Shown here: positions 25,890 through 35,637 of the stretch, piece by piece
Numbering within the stretch: position 1 is the stretch's first letter
Layout of the letters: each line of letters begins with the position of its first letter
Assembly (NCBI GenBank): GCA_913058335.1
Contig: CAJXPX010000006.1
Span: 62,001-126,000 of the forward strand
Length of the DNA stretch: 64,000 bases
Direction of reading: 5' to 3'
DNA from: an uncultured Hyphomonadaceae bacterium
Lineage (GTDB): Bacteria > Pseudomonadota > Alphaproteobacteria > Caulobacterales > Maricaulaceae
Notes under the pieces: model-generated
The model's database searches: none
What the model was told of the DNA's origin: nothing
Seen by the model: only the letters and a program-made list of their open reading frames with translations
Program-made: the position numbers and the translations under genes

Positions 25890-27280
25890 GCTTTTACAGT
25901 TGGCAGGCAAAGTTTGAAATGCGTGCCGCTTTCATCAGTTTTTACAAGAATTAGATCACCGTTCTGAGCGGTGGCAAGCTCTTTCGAAATAGATAAACCC
26001 AGCCCTGTATTTCCTTCTGCGCCGCGAGAGGCTGCAAAGGCGAGGAAGATATTTTTCTGAGCCCGTTCCGGCAATCCCGGACCCGTATCCTTGATATTGA
26101 TATACGTCATCTCATCCGTCACTTCAGCAGAGACAGAGATACGCCGTATATCACTTTTACTCATGGCCTGAGCAGCGTTTCGAAAAAGATTGTGCAAAAT
26201 GCGATAAGCGTGATCTGGGTCTGCGCGCACTTCGAGCTCTGTAGGAACACGGTTTTTAAATTGCGTTCCCGGATAGCTCGCCATTGTATCCGCGGCCACC
26301 TCGCCCAATAAAAAAGAAAGCCGAATATCCTGCGGCTCCGGATCTGCCGTCTCCGCCCGGCTATAAGCTAGAACGTCTTCTGTGAGCCCAACGCCGCGTT
26401 CAATGGTTTTGACGAGTTTTTCTCCCATCTCGACGACTTTTTCATCTTTATGTGTCATCAAACGATCTGAGACCAAAAGCGCCGTCGCCAGAACATTGCG
26501 AAGGTCATGATTGATTTTTGCCACTGAAAGGCCCAGGCCAGCAAGACGCTCACGTTGCCGAAATGCGGCGCGAAGGCTCTTCTTCATATCAGAGAAAGCG
26601 CGCTCTAACTCACCGATTTCATCTCGGCGATGAGCATTGCCCTTCACATTTTGGCGGTATTGGGGATTTTCCCGAAATGCCTGCATCCCAGCCAAAAGGG
26701 CTTGCAGCGGCCTGACAATAATAAGTAACATTGCGAGATAAATGAGACCGCCTGTTATGATCGCGATGACAAGAGAAAGAAGCAGAATACGCTCAAAGTA
26801 GGCCCATAATTCACTCCGCAATTCGGCCCGAGGAATGACCAGCTCAAGGCTGTCCTGCCCTTGGACAGGCGACATGGCGGTGACGCGCAAACGCTCATTC
26901 CCGGAAGAAAAATAATCCGCGAAAGTGTCGCGAAATAAAGGACGGCGATCCGGATCGGTCATATCCACCGCCACAAAATTGACATTGGAAGGAGGAGCGC
27001 CGAGCACGAGTTCTGTCATCCCGTCCCGTTTAGCCGATAACAGCTCAACACCGGTTTGTTCCATGAATTCTTGGGTGAGCATCTCAGACGCTTCGAAATC
27101 CGGAACACCGGTCAAAGCTTGGGTTAAAAGGCCCGCCTGATCCACTCGCTCCATAATCCAATTTTGACGATAGACAGTCGCAGAGGGGAAGAATAAAACA
27201 AGTTCTGCCAGCATGACGAATCCGATCGTCATCAGCAGCAGCTTGGCTGACAGTCGCCGTGATATATAGCCATTCATCAT
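25886..27280 (-). CDS. Sensor histidine kinase (HAMP, HisKA, HATPase)
   Basis: 464 residues. An N-terminal transmembrane helix (LLLMTIGFVMLAELVLFFP) precedes a periplasmic sensor of ~120 residues. A second transmembrane segment (LSLVIAIITGGLIYLAMLLI) leads into HAMP, then a coiled stretch. The phosphorylated His258 is in KINHDLRNVLATALL, and the HATPase has NLFRNAAQAM and DTGPGLPE. The H-D-L-R-N motif places it in the NtrB/PilS-like branch of HisKA kinases. No response regulator is adjacent, so it is an orphan in this window. Its stop codon shares the CTAG palindrome with that of ggt. Confidence 0.88.
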   Translation of the reverse strand: MMNGYISRRLSAKLLLMTIGFVMLAELVLFFPSATVYRQNWIMERVDQAGLLTQALTGVPDFEASEMLTQEFMEQTGVELLSAKRDGMTELVLGAPPSNVNFVAVDMTDPDRRPLFRDTFADYFSSGNERLRVTAMSPVQGQDSLELVIPRAELRSELWAYFERILLLSLVIAIITGGLIYLAMLLIIVRPLQALLAGMQAFRENPQYRQNVKGNAHRRDEIGELERAFSDMKKSLRAAFRQRERLAGLGLSVAKINHDLRNVLATALLVSDRLMTHKDEKVVEMGEKLVKTIERGVGLTEDVLAYSRAETADPEPQDIRLSFLLGEVAADTMASYPGTQFKNRVPTELEVRADPDHAYRILHNLFRNAAQAMSKSDIRRISVSAEVTDEMTYINIKDTGPGLPERAQKNIFLAFAASRGAEGNTGLGLSISKELATAQNGDLILVKTDESGTHFKLCLPTVKA

Positions 27281-27318
27281 GAGAACTCGTTAGCGTTTTT
27301 TCAGCTTAAACAGAAGGG

Positions 27319-28773
27319 CTATTGAAATTTCGTCAAAATCCCTGCGAGCTTCCGCGTTCTGTCAGAAAAAATGGTATCTGTATACCAAGAGCCTGCGGCG
27401 CGTTTCACTATTTCAGTGCGAGTCGGATAAGGTGATATAAATTGCGCCAGACCGGAAATTTTAACCCCGCTCGCCATCGCCAGAGAGAGCATTTGAATAA
27501 TCTCGCCGGCCCCTTCGCCTACGATAGAGGCGCCCAACACTTTCCCTTTTTTTGTTGCAACGATTTTTATGCCGCCTTCAGTTTTTCGCTCGGTGATAGC
27601 GCGGTCATTTTCATCAAACTCCCAAGAAACAGCTTTAATGTCCTCGCCGAATTTCTTGCGCGCCTCCTTTTCACTAAACCCTATATGAGCTAGTTCCGGT
27701 TCTGAATATATTGCGGCAGGCATTCGGTCGATTGTGGCTTTGGCGAAAAAACGTCCCAAAAGAGGCGGCATGAAATAAAAATTCTTTATCAGCTGTCCGG
27801 CATGAAATCCTGCCGCATGGGTCAATCCGCCCATGCCTTTGACAATATCACCGGCCGCGTAGATTGCCGGATTGGAAGTGCGGAGTGTATCATCCGTTTC
27901 AATCCCTTTTTTATCGTAATTCACGCCTGCGGCGTCGAGATTGAGTTTCTCCAATGCCGGCGTACGCCCAGCGGCCACCAATAAATGTGATCCATCAATT
28001 TGAGTGCCGTCTTCGAGTTCCACACTCACACCGGAGTTGGTTTTGTATTTTTTCGTTTTAATTGATACAGTTTTGGCAGGCGCCAGAAACTTAACCCCTT
28101 CCCCTTCCAGCGCCTCTATCAAGACCTTGGCATGCTCCGGCTCATTTCGACCAAGCGGGGCGGAGACATCGATAATTGTCACGTCACTGCCCAAACGACG
28201 AAAGGCTTGCCCGAGTTCAAATCCGATTGGCCCAGCCCCAATAATTATGAGATGCTCCGGTAATCGGTCGATCTCAAATATCGTTTCATTTGTCAGATAA
28301 GGCGTCTGATCCAGACCCGGAATGGGAGGGACCGAAGCTCGAGAGCCCGTTGCAATAACAAAACGTTTTGCTCTTACCCGAGCGCTATCAGATTCGATCG
28401 TATGCTGGTCTGTAAAATGGGCATATTCGCGAATGACGGTACAGCCCAACCCCTCAAAGCGTTCTTGACTGTCCACGGGTGCGATTTGTTCAATCACCCC
28501 TTTGATATGCGCTTTAACAGCGCCGAAATCTATTTTGGGGCTAACTGGTTTTATCCCATATTGCTCACCCGAGGTTTGGGCATAAGCCGCTTTGCCCGCC
28601 GCGATAAGAGATTTTGACGGGACGCACCCTAAATTCAAGCAATCCCCGCCCATCTCATTAGCTTCGAACAAGACAACGGAGCGCCCCAATTGGGCCGCGC
28701 CGGAAGCAACTGAAAGTCCGGCGGATCCTGCCCCTATAATACAAATATCCACTTTATAGTCTGTCTGGGTCAT
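27319..28773 (-). CDS. FAD-dependent pyridine nucleotide-disulfide oxidoreductase (MerA/Lpd-like)
   Basis: 484 residues with an N-terminal FAD loop (CIIGAGSAGLSVA) and the redox disulfide Cys45/Cys50 in GGDCLNLGCVPSKS. An NAD(P) loop (IIGAGPIGFELGQAFRRLG) and the interface domain follow. There is no N-terminal metal-binding HMA domain and no Cys pair at the C-terminus, so it is not a working mercuric reductase. The C-terminal segment reads ISPYPTRTE where lipoamide dehydrogenases have HAHPT, so the usual catalytic His is a Tyr. Proteins like this are commonly paired with a TVP38 protein, which lies immediately upstream (22 bases). The earlier in-frame ATG would overlap that gene and is not used. 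Confidence 0.82.
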   Translation of the reverse strand: MTQTDYKVDICIIGAGSAGLSVASGAAQLGRSVVLFEANEMGGDCLNLGCVPSKSLIAAGKAAYAQTSGEQYGIKPVSPKIDFGAVKAHIKGVIEQIAPVDSQERFEGLGCTVIREYAHFTDQHTIESDSARVRAKRFVIATGSRASVPPIPGLDQTPYLTNETIFEIDRLPEHLIIIGAGPIGFELGQAFRRLGSDVTIIDVSAPLGRNEPEHAKVLIEALEGEGVKFLAPAKTVSIKTKKYKTNSGVSVELEDGTQIDGSHLLVAAGRTPALEKLNLDAAGVNYDKKGIETDDTLRTSNPAIYAAGDIVKGMGGLTHAAGFHAGQLIKNFYFMPPLLGRFFAKATIDRMPAAIYSEPELAHIGFSEKEARKKFGEDIKAVSWEFDENDRAITERKTEGGIKIVATKKGKVLGASIVGEGAGEIIQMLSLAMASGVKISGLAQFISPYPTRTEIVKRAAGSWYTDTIFSDRTRKLAGILTKFQ

Positions 28774-28795
28774 AAAAATTCTCTTTGCGGGTCTT

Positions 28796-29545
28796 CTATG
28801 CTTCTGCGTTGGAGGCGCCGGGTTTTCCAAAAAACTTCTTGTAAAGGATGGGCAGGACAGACAGGGCGATCAATCCGCAAATCGGGAGCAATATCTTAGG
28901 CTGAAGCATAATGCCGGACAGGCTTTCCTTGCCGCCCTCAGCCAATATCGTCTCAAGCCCTTGTCCGACACTGGCATAGACAAAACTGCCAGGCATAATT
29001 CCGAAAAAAGTACTGAGAACGTAATTGCGGACTTTCACATCAAACAGAGCCGGCGCAAAATTCACAACGAAAAACGGAAAGGCCGGTATGAGGCGTAGAA
29101 TAAAGAGATATGAGAGCTCGTTTTCCTTCAACCCTTTTTCGAATTTCTTTATGTAACTCCCTTTGGTTTTCTTCTTCAAGAAATCTCCAATCGCGTAGCG
29201 CGCAGCCAAAAAAATAGTAGTTGCTCCAATGGTGGCCCCGATGACAATTGCGCCGCCGCCAACAAATGTGCCAAACAGAAAACCGCCGAGCAAAGAGAGT
29301 ATCCAGGCTCCTGGAAAAGAAATCCCGACCAAAACGGCGTAAGCCAAGATAAAACCCAAAATCGCCAAGACATAATTGCTCTCGACAAATCCAGCTAAAG
29401 TATCTTTATGATCGCGTAAGGCTGAGAAGCTGACATAATCCGATCCGCCCAGCAGAAAAAAAGCGGCCAAAGCCAAAGCAATCACGGCTACGGGCAAAAG
29501 GCGTTGCCAAAGTGGTTTGGAGTCTTTCTGGTCTGTTTCGTTCAT
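28796..29545 (-). CDS. TVP38/TMEM64-family (DedA-like/VTT) membrane protein
   Basis: 249-residue inner-membrane protein. After a charged N-terminus come helices VIALALAAFFLLGG and LGFILAYAVLVGISFPGAWI. The VTT/DedA-like signature SLLGGFLFGTFVGGGAIVIGA follows, then the re-entrant loop ILRLIPAFPFFVVNFAPALF and a final helix. Members of this family act in membrane lipid handling or transport; a specific activity is not inferred. It is upstream of and co-directional with the flavin disulfide reductase, a recurrent pairing that suggests a shared redox role. Confidence 0.88.
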   Translation of the reverse strand: MNETDQKDSKPLWQRLLPVAVIALALAAFFLLGGSDYVSFSALRDHKDTLAGFVESNYVLAILGFILAYAVLVGISFPGAWILSLLGGFLFGTFVGGGAIVIGATIGATTIFLAARYAIGDFLKKKTKGSYIKKFEKGLKENELSYLFILRLIPAFPFFVVNFAPALFDVKVRNYVLSTFFGIMPGSFVYASVGQGLETILAEGGKESLSGIMLQPKILLPICGLIALSVLPILYKKFFGKPGASNAEA

Positions 29546-29732
29546 CTCTAATCCTGTAAAAAATGTGACGGAATAAATTTTAGCCAGCCTGCTTTGAAGG
29601 GTCCCTTAAAGCATGACACAGCAATTGGCTCCCCACAATCAGTTCACAAAACCGTGCAAAAGAGGTCAGGCCCATATAAGATTATGGGGCATTTTTTATC
29701 CGGACAGGCCTGTAATTCTGCGCCTCAATTGC

Positions 29733-29761
29733 TTGACAGCTCCCACTCATCCTTTTATGGG
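29733..29761 (+). promoter_or_regulatory. Putative sigma-70 promoter of rpmH-rnpA
   Basis: A perfect TTGACA (29733-29738) is followed after exactly 17 bases by TATGGG (29756-29761), about 70 bases before the rpmH start. The rest of the 285-base gap between TVP38 and rpmH shows no gene and no clear DnaA-box cluster. Confidence 0.6.
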
Positions 29762-29830
29762 ACGCCTCTTGAATATAGATGCAGCGACAAGTGCCAAGGA
29801 TAAGGCCAAAATCGCTACATGGAGATTATT

Positions 29831-29965
29831 ATGAAACGTACATTCCAACCGTCCGTCATCGTTCGCAAACGCCGCCACGGCTTTCGCGCGCGTATGGCAA
29901 CAAAAGCAGGTCGTCAGATTCTTGCGCGTCGCCGGGCAAAAGGTCGCAAGGTCCTGTCCGCGTAA
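29831..29965 (+). CDS. rpmH: 50S ribosomal protein L34
   Basis: 44-residue basic ribosomal protein ([20 protein letters not shown] ... [18 protein letters not shown]), essentially the universal L34 sequence. The ATG is preceded by GGAG. It is the first gene of the conserved rpmH-rnpA-yidC block. Confidence 0.97.
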   Translation: MKRTFQPSVIVRKRRHGFRARMATKAGRQILARRRAKGRKVLSA

Positions 29966-29984
29966 CGCCTCTGGCACGCTGTAA

Positions 29985-30374
29985 ATGTCGCCGTGTATGA
30001 CGGTCGACTCCAAAACTAGTTCAAAACTCGGCGTGCTGAAAAAGCGGGCCGAGTTTTTGTATGTGCGAGAGGGGGCCTATCGCGCGCAAGGTGCTATTGT
30101 CATACAGATGCGGGCAAACCCTGATAGTTCCGGCCTTCGGGTTGGGTTTACCGCGACAAAAAAGATTGGCAATGCGGTCATCCGTAGCCGGGCAAAACGC
30201 CGTTTAAGAGAAGCCGCACGCGCCCTACTCCCTGAATATGGACTGGCTGGACATGATTATGTTTTCATTGCCAGAGACGGGACGACCGAACGGGAATGGA
30301 CAGCTTTGCTTGACGACACGAAAAAAGCCCTCATAACGCTTGGCAAACGCAATAGACCTACACCCGGCTCTTAA
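29985..30374 (+). CDS. rnpA: Ribonuclease P protein component
   Basis: 129-residue basic protein that, with the RNase P RNA, removes tRNA 5' leaders. It has the RNPP motif RSRAKRRLREAARAL preceded by VGFTATKKIGNAVIR, and an early KKRAEFLYVREG segment. Two starts are possible, ATG at 29985 or the ATG four codons later; neither has a strong ribosome site. It follows rpmH by 19 bases. The yidD gene often found between rnpA and yidC is absent: only 36 bases separate them. Confidence 0.93.
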   Translation: MSPCMTVDSKTSSKLGVLKKRAEFLYVREGAYRAQGAIVIQMRANPDSSGLRVGFTATKKIGNAVIRSRAKRRLREAARALLPEYGLAGHDYVFIARDGTTEREWTALLDDTKKALITLGKRNRPTPGS

Positions 30375-30410
30375 CTTGATTGATTTACTCATAAGCGGAC
30401 TCTCAGACCG

Positions 30411-32186
30411 ATGAACGAACAAAGAAATTTTATTGCCGCAATGGCGCTTTCCGCCCTCGTCTTAATCGGCTGGTGGATTTTCTATCAGGGACCGGCGGCG
30501 GAAAAAGCTAAAGCCGATGCAGAAGCCGAAATGGCGCGTGTGACGGCGGAACAGTCTTTGGACACACCCGACTCTGAAGTTGTCATTGAGAGACGGCCCC
30601 GCGAAGACGTCATTGGAGAGAGTTCCGCAGAAGGTCAGCGGATTAAAATCGACTCCCCCAGCCTCGTCGGCAGCTTGTCGACCTCTGGCTTTAAATTTGA
30701 TGATATTACACTTAAAAATTACGATAAGACCCTAGATCCGGCAGACGGACAAGTGTCCCCCCTCTCTCCGGAAGGATCGGATAAAGCCGCTCTTATCGCG
30801 GATAACTGGGTACGCGCGGGCGTAGAGGGTTTTGGTTTCCAAAACACGTGGTCGGTTGTATCCGGCACCACGCTTACGGCCAATTCTCCCATAGAGCTTA
30901 GCTATCGCGGTGATGGATTTGAGGTATTGCGGAAAGTATCCGTTGATAACCGCTATTTATTGACGGTCGAAGATACAGTCACGAATACTTCCGGAGCGGA
31001 AATTGCCCTACAACGTGTCGGCGTCTCCCGTCAGTACGGATTGCCCGATGATTTGACGAACTTCTTCATCATTCAAGAAGGCCCGATTTCTATTATAGAT
31101 AATAGTTATGACGACATGAAATATAAGGGCATTCGCAAAAAAGGCGAATGGTCAGAAACGGGCGAAAGTGGATGGGTTGGCCTGTCAGATAAATACTGGC
31201 TGACGGCGGCCATTGCGCCTCAAGGAAAAACCATGACTGCGGAAAGACGTTTCCGCACGATTAATAACGAAGATGTCTATGAGACGTCCTATACGCTTGA
31301 ACCCATGACCATTACACCCGGCACCTCCGTAACCTCGACCGGGTACATGTTTGCCGGAGCCAAAGATCGTGACGTTCTCAAACGGTATGAAACCGAACTG
31401 GGTATTGCCCAGATGGAAAGAGCCATTGATTGGGGCTTTGTCGGTATTCTGGTCAAGCCGATCAGCTGGTCTTTGTCTCAACTCGGTGAGCTTCTGGGGA
31501 ACTTCGGTCTGGGTATCCTCGCCCTAACGCTCATTATTAAACTCTTCATGTTCCCTCTCTTTAACAAACAATATGAGAGCCAGGCGAAAATGAAGAAAGT
31601 TCAGCCTAAGCTTAAGAAATTACAAGAACGGTACAAAGAAGACCGGATGAAGCTCCAGAAAGAAATGATGGCGCTGTATAAAAAAGAAGGCGTAAACCCA
31701 ATGGCCGGCTGTCTCCCGGTTATTCCGACAATCTTTGTTTTCTTCGCGCTTTATAAAGCTGTGTTTATTAACATTCACATGCGTCATGCGCCGTTTTTCG
31801 GCTGGATTCAGGACTTGTCCGCAAAGGATCCGGTTTCTGTTCTGAATGGTTTCGGCTTACTGCCTTGGGGGCCGGATCCATTAGGTATCGCGTTCTTGGC
31901 AATCGGCCCTCTCGCAATTCTTTATGGCATTTCCATGAGCTTGATGTACACTCTCACGCCTCCGGCGGCCGATCCAATGCAAGCTAAGATTTTTAAATTA
32001 ATGCCGTGGATATTTATGTTTATTCTTGCGCCGTTCCCGGCAGGTCTTTTGATCTACTGGGTCTGGAACAACACGCTTTCTTTTGGCCAGCAATATATTA
32101 TCACACGGAAATACAAGGTCGACACGCCCATCGATCAGTTCTTCCGCAAGATAACCGGCAAAGAAAAGCCTGAAACAACGGAATAA
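30411..32186 (+). CDS. yidC: Membrane protein insertase YidC
   Basis: 591 residues of the Gram-negative YidC type. An N-terminal transmembrane segment (FIAAMALSALVLIGWWIFY) precedes a large periplasmic beta domain to about 340. Five helices follow, holding the insertion groove (FGLGILALTLIIKLFMFPLF, then KKVQPKLKKLQERYKEDRMK and GVNPMAGCLPVIPTIFVF). It inserts inner-membrane proteins with or without SecYEG. The C-terminus is charged. engB starts four bases after the stop. Confidence 0.97.
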   Translation: MNEQRNFIAAMALSALVLIGWWIFYQGPAAEKAKADAEAEMARVTAEQSLDTPDSEVVIERRPREDVIGESSAEGQRIKIDSPSLVGSLSTSGFKFDDITLKNYDKTLDPADGQVSPLSPEGSDKAALIADNWVRAGVEGFGFQNTWSVVSGTTLTANSPIELSYRGDGFEVLRKVSVDNRYLLTVEDTVTNTSGAEIALQRVGVSRQYGLPDDLTNFFIIQEGPISIIDNSYDDMKYKGIRKKGEWSETGESGWVGLSDKYWLTAAIAPQGKTMTAERRFRTINNEDVYETSYTLEPMTITPGTSVTSTGYMFAGAKDRDVLKRYETELGIAQMERAIDWGFVGILVKPISWSLSQLGELLGNFGLGILALTLIIKLFMFPLFNKQYESQAKMKKVQPKLKKLQERYKEDRMKLQKEMMALYKKEGVNPMAGCLPVIPTIFVFFALYKAVFINIHMRHAPFFGWIQDLSAKDPVSVLNGFGLLPWGPDPLGIAFLAIGPLAILYGISMSLMYTLTPPAADPMQAKIFKLMPWIFMFILAPFPAGLLIYWVWNNTLSFGQQYIITRKYKVDTPIDQFFRKITGKEKPETTE

Positions 32187-32190
32187 TCCG

Positions 32191-32841
32191 ATGGAAGACA
32201 AAACGTCAGCGCAATTAGAGGACGGACGGCTGCTATTTGCGCGGGACGTCGACTTCATGCGCAGCGCGGTAAGCTTGGAAACACTACCGCCGCCTGACCT
32301 TCCGGAAGTCTGTTTTGCCGGGCGTTCAAATGTCGGCAAATCCTCGCTTATCAATGCTTTGACCAATCGTAAGGGTCTGGCGAGAGCCTCCAATACACCC
32401 GGCCGAACGCGGGAGCTTAACTATTTCAATGTGGATGGGCGTCTCTTTATTGTCGACTTGCCAGGCTTTGGTTATGCCCGCGCCTCGAAAACAGACATTG
32501 CCCGTTGGCAGCAACTGACCAAAGCCTATTTACGGGGCCGCCCCGGCTTACGCCGTATTTTCCTGTTGATTGACAGCCGCCACGGAATCAAAGAGCCGGA
32601 TGTCGAAGTTATGGATATGCTCGACGAAACAGCTGTAATTTATCAGCTTGTTTTGACGAAAACCGACAAGCTAAAAAAGGGCGAACTTTCGAAAGTCGCT
32701 GAAAAAACCCAGAGCTTTATCGCTAAACGCCCTGCCGCTTTTCCTTTCATTGTCCATACAAGCTCTGAAAAGAAAAAAGGGCTCGACGTGCTAAGAGCTG
32801 AAATTGCAAGCTTGGCCCTCCCCGCAAATCCCGATAGATAG
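32191..32841 (+). CDS. engB: Ribosome-biogenesis GTP-binding protein EngB/YsxC
   Basis: 216-residue small GTPase needed for 50S assembly. G1 GRSNVGKSSLINAL, G3 DLPGFGYARA and G4 LTKTDKL are intact, and TPGRTRELNYF is the switch I region typical of EngB. It sits between yidC and argB, six bases ahead of argB, as in many alphaproteobacteria. Confidence 0.95.
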   Translation: MEDKTSAQLEDGRLLFARDVDFMRSAVSLETLPPPDLPEVCFAGRSNVGKSSLINALTNRKGLARASNTPGRTRELNYFNVDGRLFIVDLPGFGYARASKTDIARWQQLTKAYLRGRPGLRRIFLLIDSRHGIKEPDVEVMDMLDETAVIYQLVLTKTDKLKKGELSKVAEKTQSFIAKRPAAFPFIVHTSSEKKKGLDVLRAEIASLALPANPDR

Positions 32842-32847
32842 AACAAT

Positions 32848-33708
32848 ATGAAACGCCGCGCCGACGAAGATAATTGGACCAGCGCGCAAATCCTCTCTGA
32901 GGCTTTGCCCTTTATCCAACGTCATGCGGGAAAGACTATTGTCGTCAAATTCGGTGGAAACGCCATGGGCAGTGAAGAGCTGACCCAGCAATTTGCCAAT
33001 GATATAGTTCTGTTGCGGCAATGCGGTCTGCGCCCTGTTGTCGTGCATGGTGGTGGTCCTCAAATCGGCTCTATGCTCGATAGATTGAAAATTAAATCTG
33101 AATTCGTTGACGGCCTGCGGGTCTCCGATATGGAAACCGTTGGGGTCGCGGAAATGGTGCTCTCCGGCGCGATTAATAAATCCATCGTCGCGGCCATTAA
33201 CCAAGCCGGGGGCCGGGCTGTCGGCCTATCTGGACGTGACGCTAATCTGATTATGGCCGAAGCCGTGAATAAGGATCTAGGCTTTACAGGGCATCCGGTC
33301 TCTGTTGAGCCTGCCGTTCTTCACACCCTAACTGATGCCGAGCCCGGATTTATACCCGTTATTTCCCCTATTAGCAGCAGCGCCGACGGCACACGCTTTA
33401 ACGTGAACGCCGACACGGCAGCCGGCGTCATTGCCGGGGCGTTGAACGCAGCCCGTCTCATGCTTTTGACAGACATTGAAGGCGTCATGGATGCAGACAA
33501 AAATCTGCTAACCGATCTGTCTACTGACGAAGCTCAAGCCCTGATTGACGAGGGCACCGCAAAAGGCGGAATGATTCCCAAACTCGGCACAGCGATAGAC
33601 GCGGTTAAGCAAGGCGTCGAAGCTGTTGTTATTCTGGATGGGCGACGCGCGCATGGATTATTAGTTGAACTTTTCACGGATGTGGGTGCAGGGACACTCA
33701 TACGATGA
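32848..33708 (+). CDS. argB: Acetylglutamate kinase
   Basis: Second step of arginine synthesis: phosphorylates N-acetyl-L-glutamate. 286 residues of the amino-acid kinase fold. [10 protein letters not shown] and [16 protein letters not shown] bind ATP phosphates, [11 protein letters not shown] binds substrate, and [15 protein letters not shown] and [10 protein letters not shown] close the active site. An N-terminal helix ([16 protein letters not shown]) is present, as in arginine-inhibited hexameric enzymes, so feedback by arginine is plausible. The stop overlaps the next gene start by 4 bases. Confidence 0.96.
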   Translation: MKRRADEDNWTSAQILSEALPFIQRHAGKTIVVKFGGNAMGSEELTQQFANDIVLLRQCGLRPVVVHGGGPQIGSMLDRLKIKSEFVDGLRVSDMETVGVAEMVLSGAINKSIVAAINQAGGRAVGLSGRDANLIMAEAVNKDLGFTGHPVSVEPAVLHTLTDAEPGFIPVISPISSSADGTRFNVNADTAAGVIAGALNAARLMLLTDIEGVMDADKNLLTDLSTDEAQALIDEGTAKGGMIPKLGTAIDAVKQGVEAVVILDGRRAHGLLVELFTDVGAGTLIR

Positions 33709-34862
33709 CAATAAACTTTTTTCGGATTTTTTTAGGTTCTATTCTGCCGATGGTCCTCCTGACACAAGGCATCTTTACCCCGCAAGCTTTCGCTCAACCG
33801 AGTCCCGCACTTGAATCGCTGGCGCAAAATAATGGTGCGGACACTGAAACCGCGCCGTCCTCTGCGCTTGCGCCGACTGGAGTGCCCAGTCCCAGTGATA
33901 AAATTGATTGGAAAATCTGCAACGAAACCTCCTTTGTGCTTCGTTTGGCCAATGCCACCCTGCGCGAAGGCACTGTCAAAGCCAAAGGCTGGCGCTCGGT
34001 GCAACCGGGTCAATGCCTGACGGAAAAGGTTGTACGCAGTGCGCCTCGGCTTCTTTACGGGGAGAGTCTGAGCTTTCATCGCGGCGGCATTCGTGAGTGG
34101 AAAGGCAATATTCCGCTTTGCGTCAAAGAAGAGGACTTTCTGTCAGAGGCAACGCAAAACTGTGAAAGAGATGGTCTGGAAACCCGTAAATATTTAGCCA
34201 TTAAACCCGGAGAAAAATCGACAACTTTAATTGAACCCGCAGATTATGGCGATAAAGCTGAAACAGCCGGAGTGCAGAGATTATTACGCGATGCCGGGTA
34301 TAAAATTACATCTATTGACGGTCTTGCCGGGCGGGGAACGTCCCGCTCCATAGATGAGTTCGTCAAAACTGAAGGTTTAAACAAGAAGCCCCAGGGACAA
34401 GCGTTGATTGCGGCCCTCGCCAAAGCTGCCGCCAGATCAATAAATAATACGGGACTGGAAATATGCAATAAAGGCACAACCCGAATATATTCCGCTATCG
34501 GAATGCAGCAAAATGGAAATTGGACATCAAAAGGCTGGTGGGCCATTGACCCCGATCAATGCGTTCGTCCCATCACGGCTTCGCTTGAGGGTCTCGACGC
34601 GCATTATTACGCTCTGAAAGAAGCCGCCTCTACTGAAGACAGTGAAAAGGCCGAAGACCTTCGCCTTCGGTCCGTGGCAACGATACCAGCTCAGTTTTGC
34701 ATCGCGGAGTCTCAATTCTCCGCGCTTGGGCGGGAGTATTGTTTCGAAGGGGGATATAGCGTTGCCAATTTCAGACCTCTTCCAACAGATAAAACCGGTA
34801 AGTCGATCGCCCTAACGGATGAAGATTTTGCGGCACCTGCGCCCGAAGGCTTGCGCCGCTAA
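33705..34862 (+). CDS. Exported protein with two DUF1036 domains flanking a PG-binding-like domain
   Basis: 385 residues with a signal peptide (ending AFAQP). The first DUF1036 module ([16 protein letters not shown] through [11 protein letters not shown]) and the second ([15 protein letters not shown] through [12 protein letters not shown]) both show the C-N-x-T/G start and the W-x-x-x-x-P-x-Q-C end. Between them [20 protein letters not shown] plus [10 protein letters not shown] looks like a peptidoglycan_binding_1 helix bundle. DUF1036 has no known activity. This arrangement implies a periplasmic, wall-associated protein; the paired cysteines could form disulfides. It is translationally coupled to argB by an ATGA overlap, although the roles seem unrelated. 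Confidence 0.75.
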   Translation: MTINFFRIFLGSILPMVLLTQGIFTPQAFAQPSPALESLAQNNGADTETAPSSALAPTGVPSPSDKIDWKICNETSFVLRLANATLREGTVKAKGWRSVQPGQCLTEKVVRSAPRLLYGESLSFHRGGIREWKGNIPLCVKEEDFLSEATQNCERDGLETRKYLAIKPGEKSTTLIEPADYGDKAETAGVQRLLRDAGYKITSIDGLAGRGTSRSIDEFVKTEGLNKKPQGQALIAALAKAAARSINNTGLEICNKGTTRIYSAIGMQQNGNWTSKGWWAIDPDQCVRPITASLEGLDAHYYALKEAASTEDSEKAEDLRLRSVATIPAQFCIAESQFSALGREYCFEGGYSVANFRPLPTDKTGKSIALTDEDFAAPAPEGLRR

Positions 34863-34885
34863 GGCTGCGCGTCTAATCGCACAGC

Positions 34886-35617
34886 ATGTTAAAAACTCCG
34901 CCTGACCTATCCCACATCCGCCATTGGATTTTCGACCTCGACAACACGCTTTACCGCGCCGACGTTGAGTTTTTCAGTCAGATTGACAATAAAATTACAG
35001 ATTATGTCTCGCGCTACCTTGCCCTTCAACCGCTCAAAGCGCGGGCCTTGCAAAAGGAATATCTTGCGGAATATGGCACGTCACTTTCCGGACTGATGGC
35101 TGTTCACAATATGGATCCAGCAGAGTTTCTGGATTACGTTCATGATGTTGACCTCACGGCGCTAGAACCTGATCCCTCCCTGCGGGCAGCGATTGGTAAT
35201 CTCCCAGGGAAGAAATGGATTTTCACGAATGGGTCCCGCGGCCATGCGAAAAACATAGCCACGCATCTAAATCTCTTTGACCTTTTTGATGGGTATTTTG
35301 GCATTGATGATGTCGATTACATTCCCAAGCCTAAGCGCAGTCCTTTCATCAAATTCTGTGATTTTTTTGATATTGATCCCAAAAAGGCCATCTTTTTCGA
35401 AGATAGCGTCAGGAATCTTGAAGTGCCGAAACATATGGGGATGACGACCGTCCTCGTGGCATCTGACGCCGATTGGTCACATGAACCGGAAGACGTCCGC
35501 CCCGCCGGTCACACCACAAAAGCCAAATGGGTCGATCACACCACGGATGATCTACCGGGCTGGCTGGCTGAGAACACCAAACTCAGTCCCGTAGAGGCCG
35601 GACTTGAAACCAAATAA
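34886..35617 (+). CDS. HAD-family pyrimidine 5'-nucleotidase
   Basis: 243 residues. The nucleophile motif is FDLDNTLYRAD, motif II is IFTNGSRGHAKNI, the Lys motif is KPKRSPFI, and the final motif is FFEDSVRNLEVPKHMG. This combination (DLDNTLY ... SVRNL) is the SDT1/TIGR01993-like pyrimidine 5'-nucleotidase group, which dephosphorylates UMP/CMP and related compounds. It starts 23 bases after the DUF1036 gene. The C-terminal ~35 residues are a loose extension. Confidence 0.82.
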   Translation: MLKTPPDLSHIRHWIFDLDNTLYRADVEFFSQIDNKITDYVSRYLALQPLKARALQKEYLAEYGTSLSGLMAVHNMDPAEFLDYVHDVDLTALEPDPSLRAAIGNLPGKKWIFTNGSRGHAKNIATHLNLFDLFDGYFGIDDVDYIPKPKRSPFIKFCDFFDIDPKKAIFFEDSVRNLEVPKHMGMTTVLVASDADWSHEPEDVRPAGHTTKAKWVDHTTDDLPGWLAENTKLSPVEAGLETK

Positions 35618-35637
35618 TTCGTCCCCATTTTAAGAGT

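Noticed and set aside
27319-28830. Longer form of the disulfide reductase, and a mercuric reductase call
   Set aside because: The longer start overlaps the TVP38 gene, and there is no HMA domain or C-terminal cysteine pair for mercury.
29546-29830. Replication origin near rpmH
   Set aside because: There is no cluster of DnaA boxes and no dnaA gene; only a good promoter for rpmH is seen.
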